Numbered from the stretch's first letter, positions 1 through 23,132 are shown. The stretch: DNA of 64,000 nucleotides from Edaphochlamys debaryana (GCA_016858145.1 JAEHOE010000196.1:111452-175451), one strand, 5' to 3'. Numbers and translations: made by a program. The notes: a model not told the origin generated them from the sequence alone.

Positions 1-1
1 A

Positions 2-478
2 CCTAGCTCCAGCAGCGGCAGCGGCAGCAGTAGCAGCAGTGGACGCAGCACCAGCGGTAGCAGCAGTGGACGCAGCACCAGCGGTGGAAGAGGGGGCCCC
101 AGCTATGGCAGGATCCTGCCCGGTGGGAAACTAGGCGAGGAGGTTGCCCCTCGCCTCCGCGACTCTCTGCTCGCAACACCAGGGGGGGCAGCCTCCCCTG
201 GCTCCAGAGATTGATCGGAGGAGCCTCCCTCCGCTCCCTTCTGGACGGCCGCCTCTGGGGCCTGCGCGGCGCACGGGGGTCCCTCGTATGTCCTGGACTC
301 CCTTCGGGGCGAGACCAACGAGTGGGGCACACAGCTGGACGCGGACCTTATCAACACGTGCGCCCCTCTCGTGCGACTCGGTGGCGGCGGCCCCCAACAG
401 CGCCGCCGCCGCCCTGAGCCGGGAGCTGGAGCGAGCAGACGGCGAGGGCCTAGTTTGGCAGGCGGGAATGGCGTCCTA
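2..478 (+). other. Possible 3' end of an upstream gene (unresolved)
   Basis: The window opens inside a frame rich in Ser and Gly, encoded by AGC/GGC triplets with an imperfect 27-bp duplication near 20-85. That frame stops at TGA 212-214. Further right, two frames look coding-like: one with the peptide DSLRGETNEWGTQLDADLIN (about 296-355) and one ending in SRELERADGEGLVWQAGMAS before TAG 476-478. No single frame or clear GT-AG splice joins them. It may be the terminal exon(s) of a gene starting left of the window, with a frameshift, or a decayed copy. I recognise no family. Confidence 0.25.
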
Positions 479-2146
479 GACCGGGGCTCGCTGAGCAAGG
501 GGTTTCGCTAGGTGGGTGTTTGGGCTCCTCGGTGGACGTTGACTGCGGTGACTCTAGCGTGGGGCGCGGGGTCCGCTGTCGGTGGTTCCTTCCTTCTCAT
601 TCCTGTTCCTGTTTGACTCTTTGGATCTTGGCCTGTGCCTTTGCCTATTCCCTTTCCTTTCCCTTTTCCTGTTCGGTTGGCGTGTTTCTGGTGCCTTGGC
701 TGTGCATGTCGGACGGTTGGGGAACTTGCGCCTCTTGCGGGAAAGGTGCTCCCCACGCCCCAGAACTGACGAGACGGTCTCCCTAGCGTATCTGGATTGG
801 TTGGTAGCCGTGCACTTGGCGGGTGCGCCCCCTGAGCGTGAGGACTGTTGTAGTGGGTTCGCTCTGGGTGCGTGGATGGGGGACTGGGCCTGGGCTCAGC
901 CCTTGTTCCCGCCCCGCCTGGTCAGGCCCCTAAGTTGAAAATTGGCGTGCCCCAGCCGTACGTACCGGTACTAGGTAGGCCAATTTGGCTAGCCAGCTTA
1001 CACTTATAGGGCGCTTTCGGTCGGTATATGAGGGCACACCAGGGGGGGGAGACGCGTGGTGTTGGCGGTACGATGGCGTCATCTGACATCTGACAACCGG
1101 CTCAACGGCTGTGACGGCTGTGACGGATGGATGCCTCAACCACCCCTCCCTTCGCGAGATGCGGCTCGCCCATCACCAAGCATGATCAAGAGGTGCATGG
1201 ACGCTGGGAGGGGCTGGAGGGGGCTTGGCAAGCAGGGGTCTGGATGGGGGCTGGGGGCTGATAGCGCTAGGGGCTTCAAGCAAGAGCAGGGGCTTCACGA
1301 GCACGGAGCTGGGGGCTTGGGCGAATGGGGAAGGCGCCGGGCTGCTCCGGCCTCCAGCCTCCACGGCTCCAGCCGCCACCCCTGCAGCCCTGCTTCGCCT
1401 CCGCGACCGGGGGGGGGGGGGGGCAGGGAGGCGAAGCTGGCGAACACCTGTCCCGCGGCTCTGGGGGGTGTGGGGAGTGGGCACGCGGTCGGGGGCGCAG
1501 GCGGCGACTCCGCAAGGCGCTCCAGCGGTCGCACACGGCTTTACTCAAGGCATGCCCCCGGGGCCACCGTGGCATGGATTGGACCTTGCGGGCCTGGAGC
1601 GAGCTGACGGCGGGAGTGTCAGACGCTGTCTCCTGCCTGGCCTTACATGGGCACTGGTTGTAAGGGGACCTCCCGGCAACGGTACTCGGTGCCCCCGCTA
1701 GGCCGCCCAAGCGCTAGGCCCGTACGCAGAGGACCCGTTGGGGCAACTCCGGGCCGGGGAGTCCTCCTGCCCTCACTCAGCCCCCTCGCTGCCAGAGAGG
1801 CCCCGCCATTTCTCCCGCTGGCCGCACGTGCCTCAGCCGCACCCTACGCGGAGCCCAAACCGGCACAGTGCTCTCCGGCCGCTGCGCCCCCGCCCCCGCC
1901 CCCCCTCGCTGCCCCGTGCCCGCACGCCCCACTGCGGCCGCCGTACCCCACCCCCCGCAGCCGTGCCCGTGCCCGCGGACCCGCCCCCCCGCCTCTCGCC
2001 CCCCGCGTACACCTGCACCGCCACCTCTCCTACCTAGCCGCCGCCACATACCCCACCGGTAGCTCCACACCTGCAGCCCCATCCTCCCCGCTCCACGCCC
2101 TCTGCGGCTGACTCCCCGACACCTGGCCCCTCCGCCCTTCCCCGCC
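479..2146. other. Intergenic region and probable SPT16 3' flank
   Basis: No supported gene. 580-720 is a pyrimidine-rich T/C stretch and 1020-1140 is lower in GC. 1380-2110 is strongly C-rich on the + strand and gives long Pro/Arg-rich open frames in several registers, as expected from composition. The SPT16 transcript ends into this region from the right. Confidence 0.5.
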
Positions 2147-12017
<9,871 letters not shown>

Positions 12018-15000
12018 GGTGGCCGACCGGCCCCCGCGGGGCCCGGAGAAACGCGGGCTAAGTAGACGCGCGCGAGCTCGCTGTGCCTTCTCGTCTAGAA
12101 TCCAGCAGCTCGTTGGTTTGAGATACACAGCGCCTAGCCACCTGTGCTAGGTGGTCGCGCAGAGGGCGAAAGCGCAAGCTTGTCGATGCCGTATACCGAT
12201 GGCGCGAACAGCCCCAGCGACAGCCCGGTCTGCGCTGCACTCTGCTTGTCCCCCGGCAAGTCTGCTCGCTTGCCCCGCCCCGGTCCCCAACACCCGTGAG
12301 CCGCGACGACAAGAAGCGCGGCGCCACGCCGCGTGGGCCTGGGCATCGCGGAGACGTCCGCTGCATGGGGGTCCCCGAGCGTCCCTGAGCGCCCGAGGGT
12401 CCCTGCGTGTGCTCCTGCCGCAGGCTGCCCCCAAGCCCCCAGATCGAGTACGTCTAGCGACCCAGCGCCCACGCTCCTCACATCACAGCATCACGCCAGC
12501 GGAGAGGAGCTACCACGGATGACGAGCTTTAATAAACTAACGGTTGAAGGCGGGGCACGGCACGGCGTGACATGCCGCCACCCCCGCGCCACCCCCGCCC
12601 CACCCCCGCCCATGAACCCCCAGTGCCCGCCCTCGGAACCGCTGCGTGCCCGTGCGTAATTATGCGGTGCAGCAGCATCGTCAAGCGGTGGCAGAGCGCT
12701 TGTGGCCTCAAAAGATTCATATGGATCCTGGCGCCCCTGGTTCCCCGCCACGGCGTGCCCGGTGCCGCATGCGGGTGGTGCCCTCGTAACCCCGAAGGGC
12801 CCGGCACTCGGAGCCCTGGCACCCCCCGGCCCCCCTCCTTGCGCTGGCCTTGCATGCACCCACGCTCAGTGGGCCACCATCCGCCTCCACGGCAGGCCTC
12901 CCATCCCTGGCCCGCTCCACCGCCCCCCACTCCCCTCCCTCCCTCCCCGCTGTCGGCTATAACAATCCCTAGGCCTAAAAGGCTAGGGCAGCGCGCCAGT
13001 GTCCAGAGGACCCACTAGGTTCGTTACATCGGCGGAGCCAGGCTGGCCTCGGGGGCGCAGCACGGAGGACCGGCCATGGGCCCATGGCCGCCAGCGAACG
13101 GTGGTGCACAAAGTTTGTTATGGGGTGTGAGGTATGCGCATGCAAGGGAGGACGAGTAGGGTAGGGTGCGTGGGGTGTCAGGGGCGTGGGCGCTCGCTGC
13201 AAGGGCCAGGGCCAGGGCGGGGAGCCACGGCTGGGGTGCGCCTGCCCCTGCTGCGGACGCCGCCGTCACCTGCCGCCCAGAGTGGCCGCTGGGGGACACC
13301 GATGCAGGGGGAGCAGCGGGGGGCGGAGGCGGAGGGGTTGAGGACGGATGACTGTTAGGGGGGGTGGTCCTCAAAAGGTGCTCAGCAGCGTTCTTGTGCT
13401 CACGGCAGCAGACTCAAGAGCGGGTCTGCAACTGCCGTGCCACAACTTCAGGCAGCCGCCTACCGCCCTGCACGACCCTACCTTCCCAAGACTCTACGGC
13501 TGCCTCAGGCCACTCCACCCCCGATCTGCTGCGCCCCCGGCACCCCGGCGGCGGGTGAGGCGCCCACGCATGCAGCCATGCAGGTGCACACAGCCGTGTG
13601 AAACCCGGCCAGGCCCAGCGGGGCGCAGGACGGGGGGATCTGGGGCGGGGGCGCCGTGGTCTCGTGGAGTGCCTGGGGCTGGCTCGGGGCTCGGGCAGGC
13701 TGGCGGAGGCCGACTGGTGCAATGGTCTGCTTTGAGTTCCGTACGGACCGTAGGACGAGGTGGAGTGCATCCGGTGGAAGGCTAGCGACGCTGCATCCTC
13801 CTAGCCAAGCAAGCCTTGCCGGCGCACGCAGGGCCAGCTGGCGGCAGGGGCGGCAGGGCTCACGGCCGCACTTCGGCACCTTCCCACCATACGCCGTGCG
13901 GTACATGTGGCTGCAGCGCGTCTCTTTGAGGGCTCTGCGCCCAGGCCCGCTGACCGTGCTGATGGATATTCTCTTCCTTGCCTGCTTCCCGCCCGTCTCT
14001 CCTCCTCTCGGTGCCATTCCCGCCATCATGCATGCCCCTTCCACTGCACGGTACCTCACAGCTTGCAGCTAGCAGCCTACCCGGCGCGCGGCCCTTGGGT
14101 GACGGGGCCCTGCGGTGGTGACCCGGGGACGCATTGGAGGGGCTGCCGCGTCCCGCCTCTGTCCTGTTCCCTCACACCGTCCCCCATACTGGCGGGCTGG
14201 CCCTGGTCCACGTCTCGGGGTTTGACGTGAACAACGTGGCAAGAAGCCGCATCGTATAGGTGAACCAGCCGCGCACGAGACGGGCATGTCGACACCCTGA
14301 GCTGCAAAGGGGACCCTCGAGAGGGTTGAAAGCTTCTAAAGCGCAGCCACGCCCCGGGGCCGCGGGGCCACGTTGCCACGGGGCCGCCTGGCGTCACGGT
14401 GCAGCACAGGCACCCGGGGGGGCATTAGGTTACGGGCGGGACACCTGGCCCCTGGGCTGGTGGCGGTGACGGGTCGGGATGGTGGTGGTGGTGGTGGTGG
14501 TGGTGGTGGTGGTGGTGGTGGTGGTGGTGGTGGTGGTGGTGAAGGCCCACGGCAGGCTCTTGCTTGGTGCTCTTGGGCGCTTCTTCCATCGGGTCTTACA
14601 GCGGAGAGCTAGTCGTATCTGAGTTCTTGGTGTGCCCCGACTCTGGCCCTAACGGAGCGTGCGGGTTGGGTCAACACCTGTAACATCTGTCTGTCTGTCT
14701 GCAGGGTGGGGCCCTCGGGCCTGGGGCCTGCTCAGCATGCAAGACGTGCACACATTGCCCATAATGTCACGGGTGGGCTTGGCGTAATGGCTCATGGATG
14801 ATGTAAGATTGTGGGTTTACGCAGCATGTCTAGCTTAGCGATTCCCCCACGGCCAAAGCAGCCTGGCGTGCCAACGCCCCGCTCGACTGGCCACCAGGCC
14901 ACCACCGCCCTCCCCCTGCCTCTCCCTACAGGACCCACGGTAATCCCGCGGCCTTGCACAACGCTCGACTCGACGCAGGACCCCTGGACCGTGGACCCTG

Positions 15001-15405
15001 GGCCCCTTGAAGCAGAAGTGCCGAGACGAGACGAGCTGCCCGCCTCAAACATCTGCCCGGGAAGTTGGTCCATTCATGCCTGCGCTCGCACTGGCGACCG
15101 TTTACCCCACATACCTACGGTCTTCCGCATTCTCGTAGAAAGCAGATATGCTGCAGCCCAATGTGGGGCCCTAACTGCTCTGCTCTAAAGCGCTGTACAA
15201 ACCACTCTTTGTTGCGGAGGTGAGCAACCGTGCCCAGGCATCACTTGGGGGCAAAGGCAACATTGCCAGTAGTCATACGCATACATTTGGAGCTTCTACG
15301 GTTTTGCTCGAACGTGCAAGCTTAGAGCTTTTCGCGCGTCCCAGTCGCTGCAGCACACAGGCAGGCAGATTGCGGTCTCTGTGACGTGTGATACATACGC
15401 GAGCC
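12018..15405. other. Divergent intergenic region SPT16 / PLA2-like gene
   Basis: This 3.4-kb stretch lies between two divergently transcribed genes, so both promoters should be here. Several open frames of 90-185 codons exist on both strands (for example 13656-14072 + and 13505-14059 -), but none shows a recognisable domain or convincing splice pattern. It contains the GGT microsatellite listed separately. I see no clear TATA box. Confidence 0.5.
14481..14540. repeat. (GGT)20 microsatellite
   Basis: Sixty bases of uninterrupted GGT, flanked by GGGAT and GAAGG. It lies in the divergent intergenic region, not in a coding frame I can support. As DNA it could form a G-quadruplex. Confidence 0.98.
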
Positions 15406-18400
15406 ATGGGCTGCGGTGCGTCTAGGGAGCAGAAGGATGTCGCGAAGATGGCGATTGGCGCAGGCGCGGCCGTGGTCAAGGACGTGACCGCAGCGAGCGG
15501 CGCTGTGGGGAAGGCGCTGGATGCGGTGGTGGCGGGGACGGTTCTGCGTCCCGCGCTCGACGTCAAGGTCTGGGTGGGCTCGTCGGCAGGTGAGGGCCCG
15601 CGCCCACGTGCGGGGCTGTGGCCGGGCGGCCAACACACAGCGGGGACCGACCGCCTCTGCCCCGCCGCCGTTGGGCACCCTAGTGACGCCCAGGGAGGAT
15701 GGCGGGTCTGGCTGGGGGTGCGCACCGCGCCCCTCCCTGCCCGCGGCCCTCACCGCTCCGACCCCCGCTATCACCCGCCCCCCCCCTTGCACCACCCGGC
15801 CCCCCCCCCAGACGGCTCCCTCCCCTTCCCCGAGCTCTCCGACCCCGACTTTGCGCTCCCTGCCCTGGGGGCCCGGGCCGACCTGGCGGTGTGCCTGTCG
15901 GGGGGCGGCTTCCGGGCCACCAGCCTGGGCCTGGGCTGGCTCAGGTGTGTGTGTGGGGGGGGGAAACAGGAGGGGGGCTGGGATGGGATTTGGGAGGGGA
16001 GCCCACGGTGGCAAGGGCCGGCGATGGGGCCGTGGCCCAGGTTTCATTGTGAACCCACGGCCTCCGCCACGCCTCACCCAACATCCCCTCCTCCTCACTT
16101 CGCCTTCCCCCCTCCCCTTGCCTCCACCCCCACCCCCTAGGGCGCTGCACCAGCTGGGGGTGCTGGGGCGGGCCAAGTACCTGTGCGCCTGCTCGGGTGG
16201 GGAGGGCGGTGGGGGGCTCACTGATAGCGGGGACTTGCATGGGTGCCGCCGAGGGCGCCTGGCTCCATCTTCCCGCGCCACTGAGCCCAGCCCCTCTCGA
16301 CCCCCCTCTCCCGCCCCCCCCCCCAGGCTCCTCCTGGCTGTCCGCCCCCCTGGTGTTCCAGACCCAGGTGGACACAGGCACCTTCCTGGGGCCCTGCCTG
16401 CCCCCGGAGGCCTGCAGCCTGGAGGCGCTGAAGCAGGTGGGGGGGGAGGGGGAGGGGGGGAGGGGGGGGGGGCAGGGGGGCAGGAGGAAAGGGGGGCAGG
16501 AGGAAAGGGAGTGTGGCAAGGGGTGGACCAGGGCAATATTACTCTTCCAGCCACATCGGCGGTTCGGTCTGTTGAAACTGCTTGGCTGTTGGCACCCGTC
16601 CATCCATCCTGCTCCCGCCCCCCCTCCCTCCCTCCCTCCCCTCCCCCCCAGGTGGGCGACAAGCGCTCCTCCTACGCCGCCGCCGCCTCCGACGCCACCC
16701 CCCTGCTCGAGTACCTGGGGGGCCACGCGAGGGACCTGCGGGAGTACGACCTGGCCTCGCTGGACGCACTGGCGCTGCTCGAGGTGGGGGGGGAGGGGGG
16801 GGAGCAGGAGGCTGCCACCCCTGCGGCGACGGACCCGTGTGGCCTAGTGTGTCCCGAGAGAGCCCCAACCCGCCACCCCGACTGTCCCCTGCCTCCCACC
16901 CGACCCCCCCCATCCTCCCACCTCCCCCCCCATCCCTCCCACCTCCCCCCCCATCCCTCCCACCTCCCCCCCATCCCCTCCCACCCACCCACCCCCAGGC
17001 CGACGGCGTCCAGAAGCTGCTGGGCTCCCTGGGTCGGGAGTGGAGCGACGCCATGGCCTGGTCCTTCCTGGCCCCCTTCGGACTGGGGGAGGTGGACGGA
17101 AGCACCACGGGGGCGGCGGGGACGCAGGTGGGGGGAGGGGGGGCGGGGGGAACAGTGGGGTGCGCAGAGCCCGGGCTGACAGCGCCGCACATCAGCTTCG
17201 CCACCCTCCCGCCTCACTGCCGACCCCTGACGCCCCACACACCCCGTCCTGCGCTCTCCCCCCCGGCGTCCTGCGCTTTCCCCTCCGACCCCCCTTCCCC
17301 CTCAGGGCGGCGTGGAGACCCGCCTGGCCGCTCGCGGGGCGGCCGTGGGGCGGGGCACTGCCTACCTGGCTCGGCCTGAGATGCCGTACCTGGTGGTGTC
17401 CCAGGTGGGTGGGGGAGGGGGAGGGGGGGGGGAGGGGGGAGGGGGGGGGGAGGGGAGGCGGGGGGGAGGCAGGTGGCTGTGCTACCGTGCGGAAGGGGAA
17501 GCATGGCGGGCTCGGACGTTAGGAGGCAGGCTGGTGGACACCTGTGCCCTGACCTTGACCAGCGCCCCGCCTCCAAGCCTGCCCCTTCCCCCCCTACCCT
17601 ACCCCCCTCAGGTGGTGATGCTGCCCAAGGACCCCCAGCGGTACTACCCCTTGGAGGTGGGGGGGTGGGGGTGAGGGTGGGGGTAGCGGGGAGAGGAGGG
17701 CGAGAGGAGAGGGGAGAGGAGGGGGGAAAGGGCGTGTCCGGCCCGCTGGGGGGCCGCGCAGGGCTCAGGATGGTAGTGGCAGCGAAGGGTCCAGGGCAGA
17801 GCGTCCGACTGTCGATCCCCAGCCCCCGCACCCGTTTCCCAAACCGTGTCCCGCTCTTACGCTCCCCCACCCCCAGTGGACGCCCATGTACTCGGGAGTG
17901 CCGGTGCACTTCCCCGGCACCTCCCCCCCCCTGGGCGGGGGCTGGGTGGAGGCGCTGGGGGGCAACGGGGAGCTCATGGACAAGGTGGGGGGGGGGGGAG
18001 GGGGGGGGGGGGGGCGGAGCGTGCTCGAGGGGGCCGGGGCGGTGTGTGTACCGTGCCGGTGGGGCCATACCTGGGGCCTGCAGCTCTGCCGCTCTGCGCC
18101 CCTGCCTTCAACCTGCTCCCTGCGCCTCATCCCCTCATCCCCTTGCCCCCCCTCCCCCCTATCCCCCCCTCCCGCCCCCCAACCCCGCAGCCCTCCCCCA
18201 ACCCCGCCCCCGGCTCCTCCGCCACCGTCTCAGTGCGCCCCCTGGGCCCCGCCTCGCTGGGGGAGGCCATCGGCATCTCCTCGTCGGCCAACGCAGTGCA
18301 GGTGGGGGTGGGGGTGGGGGGGGGAGGAGGTTTGGAGGGAGGAGAGGGACGGCACATCGTTGAAGTTCCGGCATGCCGGCAGAGCCTCTTACCCCTCGTA

Positions 18401-20677
18401 TCAGCCCCGCCCTGCAGCGCCTCCCTCAGCGTATTCTCAATGCCAATCCCCCAACCCCAACCCTCCCCACCCTGCAGTGGGCCCTGGGCCGCACGCTGCC
18501 CGGCAAGATGGCGCACGACCTGCTGGGCTTCAACGTGGCGCAGTGCACGGACATGAGGGTGTGGGGGGGGGGGAGGGGGAGGGGGGGGGGAGGTTTCCTG
18601 CAGCCGCGGGGCGCTGACGGCAGGGAGCCTGGGGCCGAACGCCTCTACAGGCCGGGCGCGTTCCGTTGGCCCCCGCGGCCCGCTCTGACCCCGCCTTCGC
18701 CCCCTCCCCCCCCCTCCCAGGGCTGGTCCAGCTCCAGCCTGCAGCTGGCCGACGGCGGGGGCGTGGACTACCTGTGCATCTACCCGCCCCTGCGGAGGGG
18801 GGTGGGGCACCTGGTGGTGTGCTGCGCATCGCTGTGAGGGGGGGGGACTGGGGTGGGTGGGGGGGGAGGGGGGCAATGGGGTGGAGGAAGGGGGAGGGGG
18901 GTGGAGGTATTGTGGTGCAGCGCTGCGTGGGCGTGCTGGCGTGCGGCGACTGGGTCTTCAGGCAGACGCCTGCTGCCAGTGTGTCCACCTGTCCTTACCT
19001 CCCCTGCCTCCCCCCCCAGCTCCGATGTGTCCCAGGGCCTGGACGAGTGGAACCGCTGTGTGGAGGGCATCGCCACGGTGGGGTGGATGGGGGGGGGATT
19101 GACCAGTGACCAACCGGGAGCCGAGGAGAGGGAAGCCGTGAGCCACGTCTGCCACGAGCCACGAGCGAGACACCGACGTCGCTGGCCCCCTCCCGCCCCT
19201 TCCCTCCCTCCCCCCTCCAGGCGTTCGGCTGCTGGCTGGGCGACCCCGATAAGTCCCTGTCCAAGCTGCCGGGGCTGAGCCCACAGGGGCGCAACCAGAC
19301 GCGACAGGTGGGGGGGGGAAGGGGGGGGAATGCAAGGGGGAGGGGTGGCCTTCGCGCCCGAAATCGTCCCTCACTCGGGCACTGCACCCGTACCTTCTCC
19401 CCACCATCCCGCTATTCCCTTACCCCCATCTGCCCCCCCCACCCCACCCCAGGTGTTTGCCAGTGAGCGGTTCGCGGAGCTGTACGAGGCGCTGCTGGCC
19501 AAGTACCAGGTGGGCGGGGGGGAGGGGGGGGAGGGGGGGGGAAGAACACCCACGCAAGCTGCCCGTCACGGCCGGGGCCAGAGTACGGCCGATGCAACTG
19601 TCTCCAACCATCCCTGCGTCAGCCTGCTGTCCGCTCTCCCTGCCTGCCCCCTACCCCTACCCCCCCCAGGCCGGGGAGCCGCCCGTGCACGTGGGCGAGT
19701 ACGAGGTGGGGCCGGGGCTTGGGAGGGGGGACCGGGGTCTGACCGAGGAATGCGTTTGACGCAGAGGCAGTCACGCAGCGGAGTGTGCGGAGGGCAGGCG
19801 CTGGAGTCCAGGCCCCGTGCGGAGCTTGGCAGGGCGGGGCAGGGCACCACAGGCTAAGCCCCCTCTCCCCCCCCGCCCCCTCCCACTCCCCCCCCACCAG
19901 GTGCTCCCCAACGCCTCCATGGGGGTGGCGGGTGGGTACGTGGCCAAGATCATGTGGGTGGTAAACCAGGTGTGTGTGAGAGGGGCGGGGGGAGGGGGGG
20001 GAGGGAGAGGAGGGGGGGATAAAGGGAATGCTCGGCTGCGGCAGCTCACGGACCGTCCACGGAGGCCCCTTTCCAACAGTCCCCCCCCCCTCCGCTGCCC
20101 CCCCCCCCAGGTCCAGTCGGGCTGGGAGGCGGCGCTGCCCGAGGACACCCGCGAGCGCCTGAGGGCGGACCGGGCCACCGCGGGGGAGGTGCGGGGGAGA
20201 GGGGGGGGGCAGCGTGGGCCCTGCCCATGCCATCTGGTCCACCACTCGCTCCCTACATACACCCCCCCCTCCTCACCATGCAAACTGCGTCCTTCCCCTC
20301 TCTCAGCGTTGCTGACTCCGCCCTCCCCCCCCCTTCCCCCCCCCTCCCCCCCCTTCAGGTGGCCGAGGGCGCGGGGCTGCTGCTGGGCGACACGCTCAAG
20401 GACTTCCCGCACGTGCCCACCACATACATGAACTAGTGGGTGCCTGGGGGGGGGGAGAGGGGGGAGGGGGGCGGCAGTAGAGGGGGTGTGGGGCTGCAGA
20501 TGAACAAGCGTAGTGCTGGGATGAGTAATGGCGTTCACACCCACGCGAGCAGCCCCCAACAACCCCCTCCCCCCCCCCCCCCCCAGCTCCCCCGCCATGG
20601 TGTCGCTCATGGCCCACCACGCCAGCCACATGCTGCTGAGCCACGGGGGGGAGCTGAGGGGCATGGCGGGGCTGTAG
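15406..20677 (+). CDS. Cytosolic PLA2/lysophospholipase-like enzyme, acylated N-terminus
   Basis: Predicted phospholipase A2/lysophospholipase of the cPLA2/PLB catalytic fold (Ser-Asp dyad). Exons: 15406-15589, 15812-15944, 16141-16196, 16327-16436, 16652-16783, 16999-17127, 17306-17404, 17612-17656, 17877-17984, 18191-18301, 18478-18558, 18721-18833, 19020-19077, 19221-19307, 19453-19509, 19670-19705, 19901-19969, 20111-20188, 20359-20435, 20587-20677; all in phase, 617 aa. The motif CLSGGGFRAT at 89-98 matches the oxyanion/Arg motif. CSGSSW at 123-128 matches the cPLA2 SGS elbow (nucleophile Ser124). LADGGGVDY at 405-413 supplies Asp407. The protein starts MGCGAS, a myristoyl-Gly plus palmitoyl-Cys type signal, so membrane attachment is inferred. 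There is no C2 domain. The last donor overlaps an in-frame TAG (20434-20436): without that splice the protein would end 29 residues earlier. Substrate is unknown. Confidence 0.85.
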
Positions 20678-23132
20678 GGGGCAGGTGGGCCTGTGAGGGG
20701 GCAGAGCGGGGATGTGTGTCTGGGGGGGATGTCAGGGCCTGACTCAGGGGCCTGCGGGAGACGGGGGCAGCGAAGGCCTGTGAGGGAAGGAGGGGGAGCC
20801 AGGCGGAGGCTGAGGGTCAATGCAACGTGCAGGCTGAGGGTGACTTAACTTGGAACGGCGGCGGCGCATTGGTGTGCCTTCCGGTCCAAGCCCGGAGGAG
20901 GGGTCTGGGTGGGGCAACAAAATTGAAGGGTGGCTCCTGCGAGGATCCAAAGCTGTGGCTGTGAGACTGTGGAGTGTGGACTGGGGTGCTGACCTCGGGT
21001 GCATGCACACTACAGAGCGAGGAAGGCCTTGCACGGCATCATGATGGACGGGCGGGGCGTTGCTCGCAAATGAACGGCTGGTGACCTGCATCTGCCGTAC
21101 TGCTGACGCTCTGCGAGAGAACCCGGGTTGCAACACGTGCGCCTGAGACGGACCGGGCGCCTGTCTGCCGGTCATGCGCTGCCAACCCCTCCCCCTGGCA
21201 CCCGTGTGTTGCTCGTCCCCTCCCCCTGGCGTGTACGGGCACGTCGAGCGGTCGGGCAGCCCGCAGCCTTCCCTTTGCCCCGGCACACCTCAAGCGGCTC
21301 AGGAGGGCTGCTAGCAGTGACCGGCTCAGCTCTCCACCTTCAGAGACACCAACATCGCCCGATAGCCTCGCTGCCTGGCTGGTTGCTAGTGCACTGCATG
21401 GAGGCTGTGCCCTCCCTGCCCTGCACACCCGGGACCCGGCCGCTGACCCGGGGAGTCCGTGTGCAGGTGCTGCAGCGTAGGTGCTGGCTGGTCAGGCTGG
21501 ACATTGTGGAGGCTGGACTGACCGACCAAGAATGATCAGTGGACATTGTGGAGGCTGGTCGCTGGACGGCTGGAGGGCCGGGCCCAGGGGCCGTTGACTA
21601 CCACCATGTCGATTGCATGCATGTACTTGCCTCCTTACACTCCCCAACTCAATGCCGGACGCATGGCGCCTCACCGCGCTCATTGCCCCCGACTGCACAC
21701 GGCCCGTGCCTGTGACGTACGTGCCCCCAACCGTGTCCGCTCCACTCGCTACGACGGGCATGCCACCCCTCTGGACCCACGGTCCCCCCACGCACCGTTG
21801 CTGCGCCCCTCACACACCGCTCCCTCACCACTGGCAACACTCGCTCATGCCACCACCCCCTTCCCCAGGCGCAACCATGAGCCCCGGCCGACCAAGAATG
21901 CAGCGGAGGCAGTTGAACCACAGGCGCAACCAGGGCGCTCACAAACCGAAACGGCTCTCTGCAATCCGGCTCCCTGGCTTCGGCGCTCACATCCTCCCGG
22001 TGCCCCTGCATCCGCCCCACTCCCCTCAGCCACCTCCGCGCAAGCAAGCACACGCGCAGGGCTCTGCAACATCGAAAGACGCCACAACCGGAAGAACGCA
22101 GCCTCCCAGATTGACGGCATCCGGTGCTTGCGTGGAATGAAGCCCTGCATTCATCCTACACACAAGCCCCGCCAATTACAAACTTGCCCCTCGTCTCACC
22201 CCTCCCCGGCCCTGGGCCCCCACCAGGACCCGCCGGCGCGCAATGACGCGAGTGCACGGCCGGGCCCAGGTGAGGCCCACGGCGGGCCCGGGGCCGCCAT
22301 GCAGCGGCAGCGGTTGTTGGTTGGCCCGCAGGGGGTTGCGGCGCCAAGCGCTGTGGGTGCACAAAGGGCCGGTCGGCCACCGCACACGGGAGCCCGGAAC
22401 ACGTGATTCCCCCACACACATCATAGGACTTTGCGAATCGACCACGCGACAGTACTGACATTCGCAACTCTATCGAATAGACTACGTTGCCGAGACACAC
22501 CCGTCTATTTGCGACGCGCCTTGAGGGTTGCTAATGCTAGGACCCCAATGTATGAGCACGCGACAGGAAAGCATTTGCCCCCACGAGACGCCCAGGGCAA
22601 TAGCCAGGCCTGCACTGCAATACCAAGCCCGCTAGCGAAAGGTGGGAAGGTTAGCGAACTGACCCGGGGAAAGCATGATACGCAACGGCTATGGTTACGC
22701 TAAGCTCCACACCCATCGCACGGGTGCGGACACGACAAGGACCAGCGCACCCTGCCCACGCACGATCCGACAAAACCAACCACAAGCTCCTCCAGAGGCG
22801 CCAAGGAAACGCGCACACCACACAGAAACAGCCACCACGATAAAGCGAGCAGCTTATTGCAAATAGGAATCGACACACTTTCAGACCACCCCCCTTGACA
22901 TGGTCCGGCCATGGCCATTGCCCAACAGAGTGTTTCTCCCTGGCCCCATGCCAGGGACACGACGCGGCTGCCCGGCACCTGCGTCCCCCACACAGCGCCC
23001 CCCGAGTCCGGCCTCCCACCCACCGAAGGGTTCGCGCCCGCCACCGCCACCGCCGCCGCTCCGTCCGCGCCACACTGCTTGCCCTCCCCCGCACCGTTTC
23101 ACACCTGCACACCGCCTCTTCGCGCCCCCCCC
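20678..23132. other. Convergent intergenic region
   Basis: It lies between the 3' ends of the PLA2-like and acid-lipase-like genes and should hold both 3' UTRs. No gene is supported. An 18-bp direct repeat (GGACATTGTGGAGGCTGG) occurs at 21500 and 21540. 22420-22870 has noticeably lower GC than its surroundings, with no coding signal I recognise. Confidence 0.5.

Noticed and set aside
1647..2111. Pro/Arg/Ala-rich open frames left of SPT16
   Set aside because: C-rich composition keeps all frames open; nothing resembles a protein family.
13505..14072. Open frames on both strands in the SPT16/PLA2 intergenic region
   Set aside because: No domain, no splice signals, composition typical of the surrounding non-coding sequence.
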